Both the position numbers and the translations under genes were made by a program. Shown here piece after piece: positions 1-8,743 of a stretch of 64,000 bases of DNA. The stretch spans positions 62,001 through 126,000 of the forward strand of contig JBIQIY010000003.1 of NCBI GenBank assembly GCA_044507775.1, given 5' to 3'. The DNA comes from Chryseosolibacter sp044507775. GTDB lineage: Bacteria; Bacteroidota; Bacteroidia; Cytophagales; Cyclobacteriaceae. Position 1 is the stretch's first letter. Each line of letters begins with the position of its first letter. The notes under the pieces are model-generated. The model worked only from the letters and a program-made list of their open reading frames with translations. It was not told the origin of the DNA and made no database searches.

Positions 1-1819
1 TGATCGTCCCCGGCATCATCCATCGCACATCCGGACCGGACGTCTCGGCGAAGATCTGCTGACCCCAGTCGTCGAAAGCAATACCCCATGGGTTAGGTAT
101 GGACAACTGAGCAGTGCGTTCGAGATATCTGCGCTGGGGACTGAACCGGTAAAATCCGCCGTTCGTGCCGCGCACGGTTCCGTACGCTGTCTCAACATTT
201 GTGTGAAGGAACACTCCTTCTTCCATGTAGATTGCACCGGAGGGATCCGCCGCGTACGCGCTGTGCGCATGATGAGTGTCGTGGTCATCGAACCCGCTCA
301 AAATGATTTCACGCCGGTCTGCCTCATCATCTCCGTCCGTGTCAGTCAACAGAACGAGATTGGTTCCCTGGGAAACATATACGCCCTCGGGCGCAAACTC
401 AAAACCAACAGGAAGATGCAGGCTGTCAGCGAAGGTAGTTTGCTTGTCCGCCTTTCCGTCGTTATCTGTGTCTTCAAGAATTATCAGCTTATCGTTCGGC
501 CGCGCATCTCCCGGCTTGTAGTGCGGATAGCTTGGCATGGTTGCCACCCACAAACGTCCTTTGTTATCAAACGAAAGCTGCACCGGGTTCGCGAGGTCGG
601 TAAACTCTCTCTCCGAGGCAAACAGTTCGATCTTATACCCCGGCGGTACTTTAAGTTTTTTCACTGCGTCTTCGCCGTACAGGTATTCAAGGCTTCCGTT
701 CTTCTCGGGGTTGTAGTTTGTTTGCACCGGTGGCAACACCGTCGTCTTCGCATCAGCAGCGCTCACATCCATTTTTTCACCGCGTGATGCCATCCAGATA
801 GCCGTGTCGCGGATGGCGGTCATCTCACGAATCTTCTTCAGCTCAGCCGGATAATTATCAGGTCCAAACGGTTCGAACCTTCGCCCGAATACATGCACGC
901 CGTTGGGAATCTTGTAATCGTTATGCCACATCCAGTTCTTTTCCTTGACGGCCGAATGGATGAGTCCGCGATGCGCCTCGGCAGGGGCGGAGGCATTGCC
1001 GAAAACCTGATCGGTCAACAATTTGGCAAACCGCTCATACCCCGCGTCGGTCAATTGAAAACCGTCAGTGGTCAGTGGTGCTTCGCTTTCATCGTACCAC
1101 CGTTTTGTGGGGTGAAATACGTCGACAAAGCGGACATGCAGCTTATCCGCAGCCTCTTTCATCACACGCGTGTACAGTTCAAGATTAATGTTCTCTCGTG
1201 TACCGTCCGGAAGATCGTAGCGATCGGAGAGATCTTCAAAAGCGATCGGCGATATGATTGCAAGTTGTGCGGGGCCGCGACCGTTGTACTTCTGTTCCTG
1301 CGTGTGTCTGATAAATGCTTCCAGCTCTCCCCTGAAATTTTCAACGCCATCAGGGCCCTGAAAGGATTCGCTGTATCCAAAAAATGCGAGGATGATATCA
1401 GTCTGAAGGCGTGTCAGCCATTGATCCGGTGTCTCAAAGTGCCCTTCGCTTCCGGAAGGGTGTGCATATTCAGTCTGGAATTTTTCCGCACCTGGAAATG
1501 CCCAGGGTGAGTTGCGACCGGAGTGTGGCCGAAATCCCGGTGTATCACCCCCATCGCACATATTGCGGATAAAAAGCGCGCTGTCCGGATAGCGCACGTG
1601 CATCTCCGTTTCGAAATGACCAAAGTTCATCATCCTCGACCCGAGGTTTCCACCAATAAGAGAAATGTGCGACCTGTTGCCAACTCTTAGCACCGGCGTT
1701 TCTGAAGAGCTCCAGCTTTCCGCCGGAGATCCACAACGCACACAACACAACGCTGTCACCATCGTCATAATAGTCAGTGAATAGCACGACGCACGGAAAG
1801 AATTTTTGCAGGTTCTCAT
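1..1819 (-). CDS. SGNH-hydrolase / PVC-type membrane-bound dehydrogenase fusion, C-terminus outside window
   Basis: An open frame runs from an ATG at 1819 to the left edge without a stop (606 codons), so the C-terminus is missing. Residues about 50-270 resemble the SGNH/GDSL hydrolase part of these proteins: LIGGNLGSRMMNFGHFET near 60, then RYPDSALFIRN, and LTTDGFQLTDAGY near 250. Residues about 370-606 match the start of the 'putative membrane-bound dehydrogenase' propeller (VPPGYKIELFASE, RLWVATMPSYPHYKPGD, LEDTDNDGKADK). The N-terminus is hydrophobic with a Cys pair near 25, so export is likely, perhaps as a lipoprotein. It is the last gene of a four-gene run that starts at 7517 and follows its neighbour after 146 bases. 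The position where SGNH enzymes usually carry the motif-V histidine is Gln255. The substrate is unknown. Confidence 0.8.
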   Translation of the reverse strand, partial: MRTCKNSFRASCYSLTIMTMVTALCCVRCGSPAESWSSSETPVLRVGNRSHISLIGGNLGSRMMNFGHFETEMHVRYPDSALFIRNMCDGGDTPGFRPHSGRNSPWAFPGAEKFQTEYAHPSGSEGHFETPDQWLTRLQTDIILAFFGYSESFQGPDGVENFRGELEAFIRHTQEQKYNGRGPAQLAIISPIAFEDLSDRYDLPDGTRENINLELYTRVMKEAADKLHVRFVDVFHPTKRWYDESEAPLTTDGFQLTDAGYERFAKLLTDQVFGNASAPAEAHRGLIHSAVKEKNWMWHNDYKIPNGVHVFGRRFEPFGPDNYPAELKKIREMTAIRDTAIWMASRGEKMDVSAADAKTTVLPPVQTNYNPEKNGSLEYLYGEDAVKKLKVPPGYKIELFASEREFTDLANPVQLSFDNKGRLWVATMPSYPHYKPGDARPNDKLIILEDTDNDGKADKQTTFADSLHLPVGFEFAPEGVYVSQGTNLVLLTDTDGDDEADRREIILSGFDDHDTHHAHSAYAADPSGAIYMEEGVFLHTNVETAYGTVRGTNGGFYRFSPQRRYLERTAQLSIPNPWGIAFDDWGQQIFAETSGPDVRWMMPGTI

Positions 1820-1965
1820 CTTAAGATCAGGTTATGGGGCCGGAGGAACTCAGTCGGAATTGAAGATGAAAGCTTTTTTCAGCTAAAACAAACACATGGG
1901 TATTTTTTATACAGGATCTATGATATGTACTTCAATGGTAAAAAAGCTCAGGCCGCATCAGCCCA

Positions 1966-3741
1966 TCAGTTCACGAGGATTTCGTCGACCAGCAACAAGG
2001 CCGCACGATCTTTGTTCTTGTGCCAGGCGGGAAGCTTCATAACAGGTTTCGCGACGATCTTGAGAAACGAAACCCGGCGAGGTTCGAATTCACAATCTAT
2101 TAACTGGATATATGGCTTCCGGTAGATCTCCGGCAATTGAGTCTGGTGACGGCTCATCAAGTGCAGGTCGGTCGGAGAAGACCCACCCCAGATTTCAACC
2201 GAGGAAGGTGGAAAGATCGAGTTCTCCGTTTCGATCAGCAGGTTAAGGCTAACCGAACCTATCGACACGGGATGGTAATATTGCAACAACAGCTCCATGT
2301 CATTATTGCGAAAGCCACCCCAATTATTCGCCCACGCCGGACTGTTGGCATTAAACGATCCGAGCTGATGATCAAAGAAGGTATTCGCTCCATTTGCGGT
2401 ATGAACCCGATTCATCCTGGAAAGTAGTACAGCGGTGTCGGGAGGATGGGCGCAGCGGTACACGTGCAGTGTGGTCGCCTCACTGCTCTGCCATCCATCT
2501 TTAAACGCTCGTGCCTTGATGGAAGACGTTCGCGTAAGAACGGTGTTGTCCTCGAACAGCATCGAAGAAATGCTGTCGGGCTCCGTTCCGTCTGTTGTGA
2601 AGCGAATATTAACATCTCGAACAGCGTGAAACAACTGAAGACGGATGGTATCCTTGAACACCCGTGACTTATTCTTCAATCGTGGCGGGTTTAGTTTGAT
2701 CAGCTCGGTGTTTACATCCGGCATGCCGAGAACATCGACCGCCGGGAAGTCTCGGGCTAACGCCTCAAGTTCTTTATTCGTCAACCCGCTTTCCCACAGT
2801 GCAACGGACTTCACGTTTGTTAGTGCTGAAAGCGTGTTGCCTACATCTTTGTAGTCCACGTCGGTTCCGGCAAGGGACACGTGCTCCAGTTTATTTAATG
2901 AATGGAGGGCTGTAAGCCCCACTCCCGTGACATCCGTAAAATTCAGATTTAGCCGCCGAAGATTCTTCAACTTGCCGATGTACTTCAAATCGTCATCAGT
3001 GACGGGCATGTTGCTGACGTCGAGCGAAACAACTTGAGTACTTACCGCTTTCAGGTCTTCGAGTGTTTGTGACGTGTATTCGCTTCGATTGAAGATGTTG
3101 ACGGCGAGCGCCGGCTCGTGTTTTGATACAGGCCGGATAACACGATAGTTCGAGTTGAGGTTTTCAAGCGTCGACTCTGCAGCCGCGGGAAAGTCATATT
3201 CGCTCTGTGCCGAAACGGGTAGAACCGGGTTCAAGACAAAGTTTTCTCCATGTGTTAGCGCGCCTCCGAAATGCCCGGCGGCAAGCAAGATTATAGTTGT
3301 CACAACGGCGCCGGCTTTCGCAACGAATTTATCAAACCACGATATCCCGCGGCAGCTGTAAGAGAGGGATGCTGCAAAGAACACTCCAGCACCGGTCCAT
3401 TTGTGCCAGGCAAGCGCCCGATTTTGATAGTCTTCACCTTGTATCAGGAAAAGTCCCATGATCACCGCCAGCCCTGCGACAACGGCAGCCGAAAAATGAA
3501 TATGACCGGTAAGGCTGTCATAGAATTTTCTTTTTGCACCCGTCGCGTTAAAACGAAAGAACTCCAGAACCAGCCACATCAACAGCAGCACAATCGGAAA
3601 GTGCACAATCATCGCATGCATTCTTCCGAAGGGTTGCAACCACAGCGGAATTACAAGTCCATCTTCAAAAAGAAGTAGAAAAAGTATAAAGACAGTGAGT
3701 GCCAACAGGATGTTACTCCTTGTGCCGCGCGTATTCGTCAT
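1966..3741 (-). CDS. DUF2231 membrane protein with LRR-like and chitobiase-C-type domains
   Basis: This 591-residue protein begins with about five membrane segments (residues about 10-175) of the DUF2231 type, including HAMIVHFPIVLLLMWLV and a histidine-rich AAGHFGGALTHGENF loop. Residues about 220-340 form leucine-rich repeats (LKNLRRLNLNFTDVTGVGL). Residues about 360-425 carry a chitobiase/hexosaminidase C-terminal-like motif (IRFTTDGTEPDS), and the end is a discoidin-like sandwich with SVEIWGG. It starts 4 bases after the DUF1501 gene, so the two are surely co-transcribed. From memory, relatives usually have a cytochrome-c-like CxxCH domain between the membrane part and the repeats. Here the chain goes straight from NFVLNPVL to the repeat linker and no CxxCH occurs. 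Role unknown; probably an inner-membrane partner of the neighbouring secreted enzymes. Confidence 0.8.
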   Translation of the reverse strand: MTNTRGTRSNILLALTVFILFLLLFEDGLVIPLWLQPFGRMHAMIVHFPIVLLLMWLVLEFFRFNATGAKRKFYDSLTGHIHFSAAVVAGLAVIMGLFLIQGEDYQNRALAWHKWTGAGVFFAASLSYSCRGISWFDKFVAKAGAVVTTIILLAAGHFGGALTHGENFVLNPVLPVSAQSEYDFPAAAESTLENLNSNYRVIRPVSKHEPALAVNIFNRSEYTSQTLEDLKAVSTQVVSLDVSNMPVTDDDLKYIGKLKNLRRLNLNFTDVTGVGLTALHSLNKLEHVSLAGTDVDYKDVGNTLSALTNVKSVALWESGLTNKELEALARDFPAVDVLGMPDVNTELIKLNPPRLKNKSRVFKDTIRLQLFHAVRDVNIRFTTDGTEPDSISSMLFEDNTVLTRTSSIKARAFKDGWQSSEATTLHVYRCAHPPDTAVLLSRMNRVHTANGANTFFDHQLGSFNANSPAWANNWGGFRNNDMELLLQYYHPVSIGSVSLNLLIETENSIFPPSSVEIWGGSSPTDLHLMSRHQTQLPEIYRKPYIQLIDCEFEPRRVSFLKIVAKPVMKLPAWHKNKDRAALLLVDEILVN

Positions 3742-3745
3742 TGCT

Positions 3746-5200
3746 TCAGACCAGGATATCTCTTACAACAGTTCCCGCCACATCGGTCAGACGATAGCGG
3801 CGGCCCAGGTGTTTGTATATTAACTTCTCATGGTCCAGCCCGAGCTGGTGTAAAACGGTAGCGTGAAAATCATGAACATGCACGGGATTACTCGCGATGT
3901 TGTATCCGAACTCATCCGTTTCGCCATACACAACCCCAGGCTTGATCCCGCCTCCGGCCATCCAGATACTGAAGCAGCGGGGATGGTGATCGCGACCGTA
4001 GTTGTCCCGGGTTAGTTTGCCTTGACTGTAGTTCGTCCTTCCAAATTCACCGCCCCAGATAACCAGTGTTTCGTCCAGCAGACCGCGACGTTTAAGATCA
4101 ATGACTAGTGCTGCTGAGGCCTGATCGACATCTTTCGCCTGCCGCGTGATCTCGTAAGGTAAGTCGCCATGCTGATCCCAACCCTGATGATAAAGCTGGA
4201 CGAAGCGCACCCCGTTCTCGGAAAGCTTCCTCGCCAGCAGCGCATTCGCCGCGAAAGTGCCCGGCACAAGACAATCAGGTCCGTACAATTTTATTACCTC
4301 ATCCGATTCCTTCGACACATCCAGAACTTCGGGCACCGCAGTTTGCATGCGATAAGCCAATTCATACTGACGGATCTTCGTTGAAATCTCCGGATCGCCG
4401 AACTCTTCATATGACATTTGATTCAGCTTCGAAATCTTGTCCAGCATTCTCCTTCGTGTCTGGCGGTCCATTCCCTTCGGATCATTAATAAAGAGAACCG
4501 GGTCCTCACCGTTGCTGAACTGCACACCCTGGTGTATAGAATCCAGGAATCCGTTTGTCCACAACTTTGAGTAAACGCCCTGTCCGTTTCCGATGCCCCG
4601 GGAGAGAAGCACGGTGAAGGCGGGCAGGTTTCTGTTCTCACTTCCCAGTCCATAACTCAGCCACGATCCCATCGACGGGCGGTTGCCCTGTTGGGCGCCG
4701 GTCTGAAAGAATGTCAATGCAGGATCATGGTTGATCGCTTCCGTAAACATGGAGCGAACGACACAGATGTCATCGACGATCTTCGCCGTGTATGGAAACA
4801 AATCGCTTACCCACGTACCGGATTGTCCATATTGTTTGAAGTCGCAAAACGACCCCACCATCGGAAAGGACTCTTGATTGGCAGTCATTCCGGTTAATCG
4901 TTGTCCCATCCGGACGGACGCGGGTAACTCGTCGCCCGTCATTTTCCGCAAGGTGGGCTTATAATCGAACGACTCAAGCTGCGACGGCGCACCGTTCTGA
5001 AATAGATATATCACGCGCTTCGCCCTCGGTGCAAAGTGCGGTAGCCCGGACGTTATGTCTGTGCCACTATCTGCACCCGGTCCGAATAAGTCGGGCACGA
5101 GAAGCGTACCCAGCGCCGCACTGCCCAGACCCAGGCTAAGCTTCGATAAAAACCGCCTTCGGTTGTGATTCAGTCCGTGTTCGAGAATATTGTCGTCCAT
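3746..5200 (-). CDS. DUF1501 family Tat-exported protein
   Basis: This is a DUF1501 protein of 484 residues, a sulfatase/alkaline-phosphatase-fold family very common in Planctomycetes and found in Cytophagales. I chose the ATG at 5200, one base after the stop of the PSD1 gene, instead of the upstream ATG at 5242, because the twin-arginine signal NRRRFLSKLSLG then sits at residues 13-24, followed by an alanine-rich hydrophobic segment. Family motifs include RVIYLFQNGAPSQLESFDYKP near 60-80, WGGEFGRTNYSQG near 380 and GRDHHPRCFSIWMAGGG, whose acidic and His residues probably bind metal. DUF1501 genes are nearly always paired with DUF1549/DUF1553 genes, as here. The enzymatic activity of the family is not established. 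Confidence 0.9.
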   Translation of the reverse strand: MDDNILEHGLNHNRRRFLSKLSLGLGSAALGTLLVPDLFGPGADSGTDITSGLPHFAPRAKRVIYLFQNGAPSQLESFDYKPTLRKMTGDELPASVRMGQRLTGMTANQESFPMVGSFCDFKQYGQSGTWVSDLFPYTAKIVDDICVVRSMFTEAINHDPALTFFQTGAQQGNRPSMGSWLSYGLGSENRNLPAFTVLLSRGIGNGQGVYSKLWTNGFLDSIHQGVQFSNGEDPVLFINDPKGMDRQTRRRMLDKISKLNQMSYEEFGDPEISTKIRQYELAYRMQTAVPEVLDVSKESDEVIKLYGPDCLVPGTFAANALLARKLSENGVRFVQLYHQGWDQHGDLPYEITRQAKDVDQASAALVIDLKRRGLLDETLVIWGGEFGRTNYSQGKLTRDNYGRDHHPRCFSIWMAGGGIKPGVVYGETDEFGYNIASNPVHVHDFHATVLHQLGLDHEKLIYKHLGRRYRLTDVAGTVVRDILV

Positions 5201-5201
5201 A

Positions 5202-7517
5202 TCAGGATTTTGTAATCGTCTCCTCCAGATTGTAGATGGCATTCACTACCAGCATCATGGCCGCAACCTGAACCGGATCCGTCGCCTTCGATTGTGGATA
5301 TTCACCGACTGCCAACAATTGCCTGGAAGACACAGGCGACAACTCACCCAGTTCCGTTTCCCAATATTGGCGAAGCAGGCTCACTTCCTGATCGACAGGC
5401 CTCCGGCAGACAATCAGTCGGAAGGCTTTGGCGATCTTCTCGTCGACAGTAGATTCTTCCATCAACAGCTTTGCTGCAAGCACCCGCGAGGCTTCCAGAA
5501 CCATCGGGTCGTTCATCATCATCAGCGCCTGCAACGGCGTGTTTGTTCTCGACCGCTTCACTTCGCACAGATCGCGATTGCTCGCGTCAAATATCCCCAT
5601 CGTTGGTGGCGGTACGGTACGTTTCACGAAAGTGTATAGTCCGCGGCGGTAAAGATCTTTTCCGTGATCCTGTTTATAAACAGACAATATGCCGCGACCC
5701 GATGTGGCCCCTTCCCACAAACCATCGGGTTGATATGGTTTGACGCTGGGACCACCGATCGATTTTGTCAGCAATCCGCTGGAGGCCATTACTATGTCGC
5801 GAACAAATTCCGCGTGAACCCGGTTGCGCGGACCACGTGCGAGCAAAATATTCTCGGGATCACGTCCAAGCGCTTCATCATCCGCGACGGCCGACTGACG
5901 GTAAGTGGACGACATTACCAGCTGTTTCACCAGGCGCTTAATATTCCAACCGTGCTCTCTGAAGTCAACGGCAAGCCAGTCCAGGAGCTCCGGATGCGAA
6001 GGCAGCTCGCCCTGCATGCCAAAATCACCCGAGGTCTTCACCAGTCCGCGACCAAAGATCTCCTGCCACATTCGGTTGACAAGCACACGCGCGGTCAGCG
6101 GATTTTTTTCATCGAACATCCAGCGGGAAAGACCCAGTCTGTTCTTTGGATAATTGCTCTCAAAAGATAAAATAGACTCCGGAGTTCCAGGTTCGACCCT
6201 ATCGCCCGGCGCGTCATACATACCGCGAATAAGAACATTCGTCGGGCGTATAGTGTCAAGGTCTCCCATCACAGAAACGATCAACCGGTTCGTGTCTGTC
6301 TTGTTAACAAAACTCAGGATGCCTTTAAGATCCTCGTCTGTAATTTCCATGAGCGGCTTCTTGGCATATGTTTCCGGCCCGCCGACAACGGATTCGATCC
6401 CGACTTCTTTTATGTTGTTGAAAAAAGCGTAGAGCTGGTAGTATTCCTTTTGGGAAAAAGGATCGTACTTGTGATCGTGGCAATGCGCGCACTCAATCGT
6501 CACACCGAGCAGGCCTTTCCCGAACAGATCCGTCCGATCGGTGACGTACATCGACCGATACTCTTCGTCGATGATGCCACCTTCCTCCGTGATCTTGTGA
6601 TTGCGATTAAATCCGGTCGCCAGGATCTGTTCTTTGGTTGCGTTGGGCAGCAGGTCCCCGGCGAGTTGCCACGTGATAAACTGATCGTAAGCCATGTTCG
6701 TGTTGAACGCATGAATAACCCAGTCGCGCCAGGGCCACTGACTGCGATAGCTGTCGTCCTGAAATCCGTGTGAGTCAGCAAAACGTGCAACATCCATCCA
6801 GTGTACGGCCATCTTCTCGCCGTAGGCAGGATCTGCCAATAACTGGTCGACAAGTATTTCATAAGCGTCCGGATCTTCATTGGCAAGAAAACTATCCATC
6901 AACTCCAACGAAGGTGGAAGTCCTGTGATGTCAAGGCACACGCGTTTCAGCAAGCGTTCCTTGTCAGCTTGTTTAGCGGGTGTCATCCCGTGCTCTTCCA
7001 GCTTTGCCAGGATAAAGACATCGACTTCATTTGCGGGCCAATCATTATTGCGCACCTGTGGAAGCTTCTGCTCTCTCGGCGCGACGAATGCCCAGTGAGG
7101 TTCATATTTCGCACCCTGCGCGATCCATCTTTCAATCAGACTGATTTCACGCGGCGTCAGGGAGAGGTTCGATTCGGGCGGAGGCATGCGAAAAGTCGAG
7201 TCGTCCGAGCTGATGCGAAGAAACACCTGCGAGTTCATCGGGTCGCCGGGCACGATAGCATGCGCGGTCGGATTTTCGTCCAATGCCTTGTAGGCGTTCT
7301 CCGCTATATCCAGCCGAAGGCCTGCCTTCCGCTTATTGGCGTCGGGGCCGTGGCAAATGAAACACTTATCGGAAAGTACGGAGCGAATATCAAAATTGTA
7401 GCTGATTGTTTCGGGAATCCCGTTTTCTTCGCTGGCTGATGATGTTGAACATGAGTGAAGCAACGACGTCGCGACACCAGCAGCGCACACCATCAACAGT
7501 GACCAGGATCTACTCAT
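5202..7517 (-). CDS. PSD1-type DUF1549/DUF1553 lipoprotein with cytochrome-c-like domain
   Basis: A 771-residue protein with a lipoprotein signal (hydrophobic core, then SLLHSC with Cys23). A Planctomycete cytochrome-C-like segment follows: SDKCFICHGPDANKRKAG has the heme motif C52-x-x-C55-H56, and a distal IPGD/MPPP region near 110-135 (FRMPPPESNLSLTP) fits the axial-ligand side. DUF1549 covers about residues 150-360 (VCLDITGLPPSLELM, HWMDVARFADSHGFQDD, ECAHCHDHKYDPFSQKEYY), and DUF1553 covers about 445-700 (LARGPRNRVHAEFVRDIV, NTPLQALMMMNDP). A second CxxCH (CAHCH) is also typical of the family. It heads the block 7517 to 1, with the DUF1501 gene one base downstream. Function is unproven; redox steps in breakdown of complex glycans have been suggested for related clusters. 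Confidence 0.9.
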   Translation of the reverse strand: MSRSWSLLMVCAAGVATSLLHSCSTSSASEENGIPETISYNFDIRSVLSDKCFICHGPDANKRKAGLRLDIAENAYKALDENPTAHAIVPGDPMNSQVFLRISSDDSTFRMPPPESNLSLTPREISLIERWIAQGAKYEPHWAFVAPREQKLPQVRNNDWPANEVDVFILAKLEEHGMTPAKQADKERLLKRVCLDITGLPPSLELMDSFLANEDPDAYEILVDQLLADPAYGEKMAVHWMDVARFADSHGFQDDSYRSQWPWRDWVIHAFNTNMAYDQFITWQLAGDLLPNATKEQILATGFNRNHKITEEGGIIDEEYRSMYVTDRTDLFGKGLLGVTIECAHCHDHKYDPFSQKEYYQLYAFFNNIKEVGIESVVGGPETYAKKPLMEITDEDLKGILSFVNKTDTNRLIVSVMGDLDTIRPTNVLIRGMYDAPGDRVEPGTPESILSFESNYPKNRLGLSRWMFDEKNPLTARVLVNRMWQEIFGRGLVKTSGDFGMQGELPSHPELLDWLAVDFREHGWNIKRLVKQLVMSSTYRQSAVADDEALGRDPENILLARGPRNRVHAEFVRDIVMASSGLLTKSIGGPSVKPYQPDGLWEGATSGRGILSVYKQDHGKDLYRRGLYTFVKRTVPPPTMGIFDASNRDLCEVKRSRTNTPLQALMMMNDPMVLEASRVLAAKLLMEESTVDEKIAKAFRLIVCRRPVDQEVSLLRQYWETELGELSPVSSRQLLAVGEYPQSKATDPVQVAAMMLVVNAIYNLEETITKS

Positions 7518-7592
7518 AAGGCTTTATCAATTTACTCCAAAAGGTTGACGGGCGCCAGCAAAATGGAAAAGTTTTTGATCGGCCGCGACCCT

Positions 7593-8624
7593 TTAAAGCG
7601 ACGATCGCAACGTCAGATAAAATGGAATTTCAATGTGCTGCGTCGATCTGTCAATGATCAATTGGGCGGTCTTCTCTCCCATCATAGCAAAGTCAGAGGA
7701 GATGGTTGTGATGCCGTCGAGTATGATCTTCTTCAGCGGAGTCTCATTGTAAGAGATGACACCTACGTCTTTCCCTACCTTCAGTCCAAGTGAAAGAATG
7801 CGTTCAATGAGAATGACCAGATCGTTTTCCATCAGGTTGATAAAGACCTCCCCGGAGTGGATGGGTTCTTCCTCGATGTTGTGCACGACCTGGTAGCCGA
7901 ACGCATATTCACTGCAAAAGCGATAAAAACCTTGCAGTATCTCCAGGGGAAAATAGGTTTGCTCCGGAAAAATGATCTTTAGCGTCTCATACTTCTGCAA
8001 CCGCGGCAACGCCTGTTCCAGCGCCTGGTAAATGTCCTTTTCAAAATTTTCGTAGACGGCCCCATACTTTCCTTCAACACCTGGAACAAGCTTGTCAAGA
8101 AGAATCAGTTTACTCTTGTCAATCCTGTTGATGACCTCCGATGCATTTTCGCCTCCCTCAATAAAATGAGGAATGATCACGTAGTGTGTGTACTGATCTT
8201 GCTTCATGCTCAGCAGGTTGCTGAAAAGCGCAAAGTCATTGTTGTAAATATAAAAATCGATGACAGCCACTCCGGCGAGTGACGTCGCAATCGAATCATA
8301 AATGATCTTCTTGTGGGCACTCAGCTTGTTGAATAACAAGAAGATCCTGAGTTTCTGGTTAACTTCAGTGCTCTTGATATAGAATCCCTTGCCGGGAACC
8401 GACCCCAGGACGCCGATACTTTTCAGATGCTTGTATCCTTTCTCTGCTGTATCGCGGGAAATCTGGAACTCAAAACTCAACTCGTTGATAGAAGGCATGA
8501 CAGAATCCTTGCCGATAAGACCGCGCTCAATGGCGTTGATGATGGAATTCGCCAGCTGCTGGTATTTCGGCGTCGCTGAATGGTCGTCCAGATTTATGAG
8601 TTTAAAGAGTTCGTTGCGCTCCAT
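7593..8624 (-). CDS. GntR-type transcriptional regulator with sugar-binding-like C-terminal domain (probable rhamnose regulator)
   Basis: The 343-residue protein has an N-terminal GntR winged helix-turn-helix at about residues 15-80 (TPKYQQLANSIINAIERG, INELSFEFQISRDTAEKGYK, GKGFYIKST) joined to a LacI/periplasmic-binding-like effector domain to the end. It is transcribed divergently from the rhamnose operon starting at 8744, the usual place for the local regulator in Bacteroidota. L-rhamnose or a pathway intermediate as effector is my inference. A promoter-like sequence for this gene overlaps an inverted repeat at 8666-8687, which would allow it to control both itself and the operon. It could in addition influence the PSD1 block downstream on the same strand, 76 bases away. 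Confidence 0.85.
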   Translation of the reverse strand: MERNELFKLINLDDHSATPKYQQLANSIINAIERGLIGKDSVMPSINELSFEFQISRDTAEKGYKHLKSIGVLGSVPGKGFYIKSTEVNQKLRIFLLFNKLSAHKKIIYDSIATSLAGVAVIDFYIYNNDFALFSNLLSMKQDQYTHYVIIPHFIEGGENASEVINRIDKSKLILLDKLVPGVEGKYGAVYENFEKDIYQALEQALPRLQKYETLKIIFPEQTYFPLEILQGFYRFCSEYAFGYQVVHNIEEEPIHSGEVFINLMENDLVILIERILSLGLKVGKDVGVISYNETPLKKIILDGITTISSDFAMMGEKTAQLIIDRSTQHIEIPFYLTLRSSL

Positions 8625-8647
8625 CTATTATTTGCGATTTTATCTCT

Positions 8648-8679
8648 GAAAATTAAGTGTTAATATGTCACACTTCCAA
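8648..8679 (-). promoter_or_regulatory. Candidate promoter of the GntR regulator gene
   Basis: Reading the minus strand, TTG (8679-8677) is followed after 21 bases by TAATTTTC (8655-8648), seven of eight matches to the Bacteroidota -7 consensus TAnnTTTG. It lies 24 bases before the regulator ATG. Its spacer overlaps one arm of the TGTCA/TGACA repeat, so bound regulator would block it. Confidence 0.4.
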
Positions 8680-8700
8680 CCATGACAGTGCATGACAGCG
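8666..8700. promoter_or_regulatory. Candidate operator between GntR regulator and rhamnose operon
   Basis: The divergent intergenic region holds an inverted repeat TGTCA-N12-TGACA (8666-8670 and 8683-8687). It also holds a tandem decamer CATGACAGTG/CATGACAGCG (8681-8690 and 8691-8700) whose copies are one helical turn apart. Such symmetry and spacing fit a dimeric GntR-family binding site. Assignment to this regulator is inference from position. Confidence 0.4.
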
Positions 8701-8743
8701 TGTTTGACTTCCATATCTACCTTGTTGACCTGAAATTTTTGCT

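Noticed and set aside
203..1510. Plus-strand open frames across the first 1.5 kb
   Set aside because: They lie opposite a continuous minus-strand frame with clear SGNH and dehydrogenase motifs; their translations have no recognisable features.
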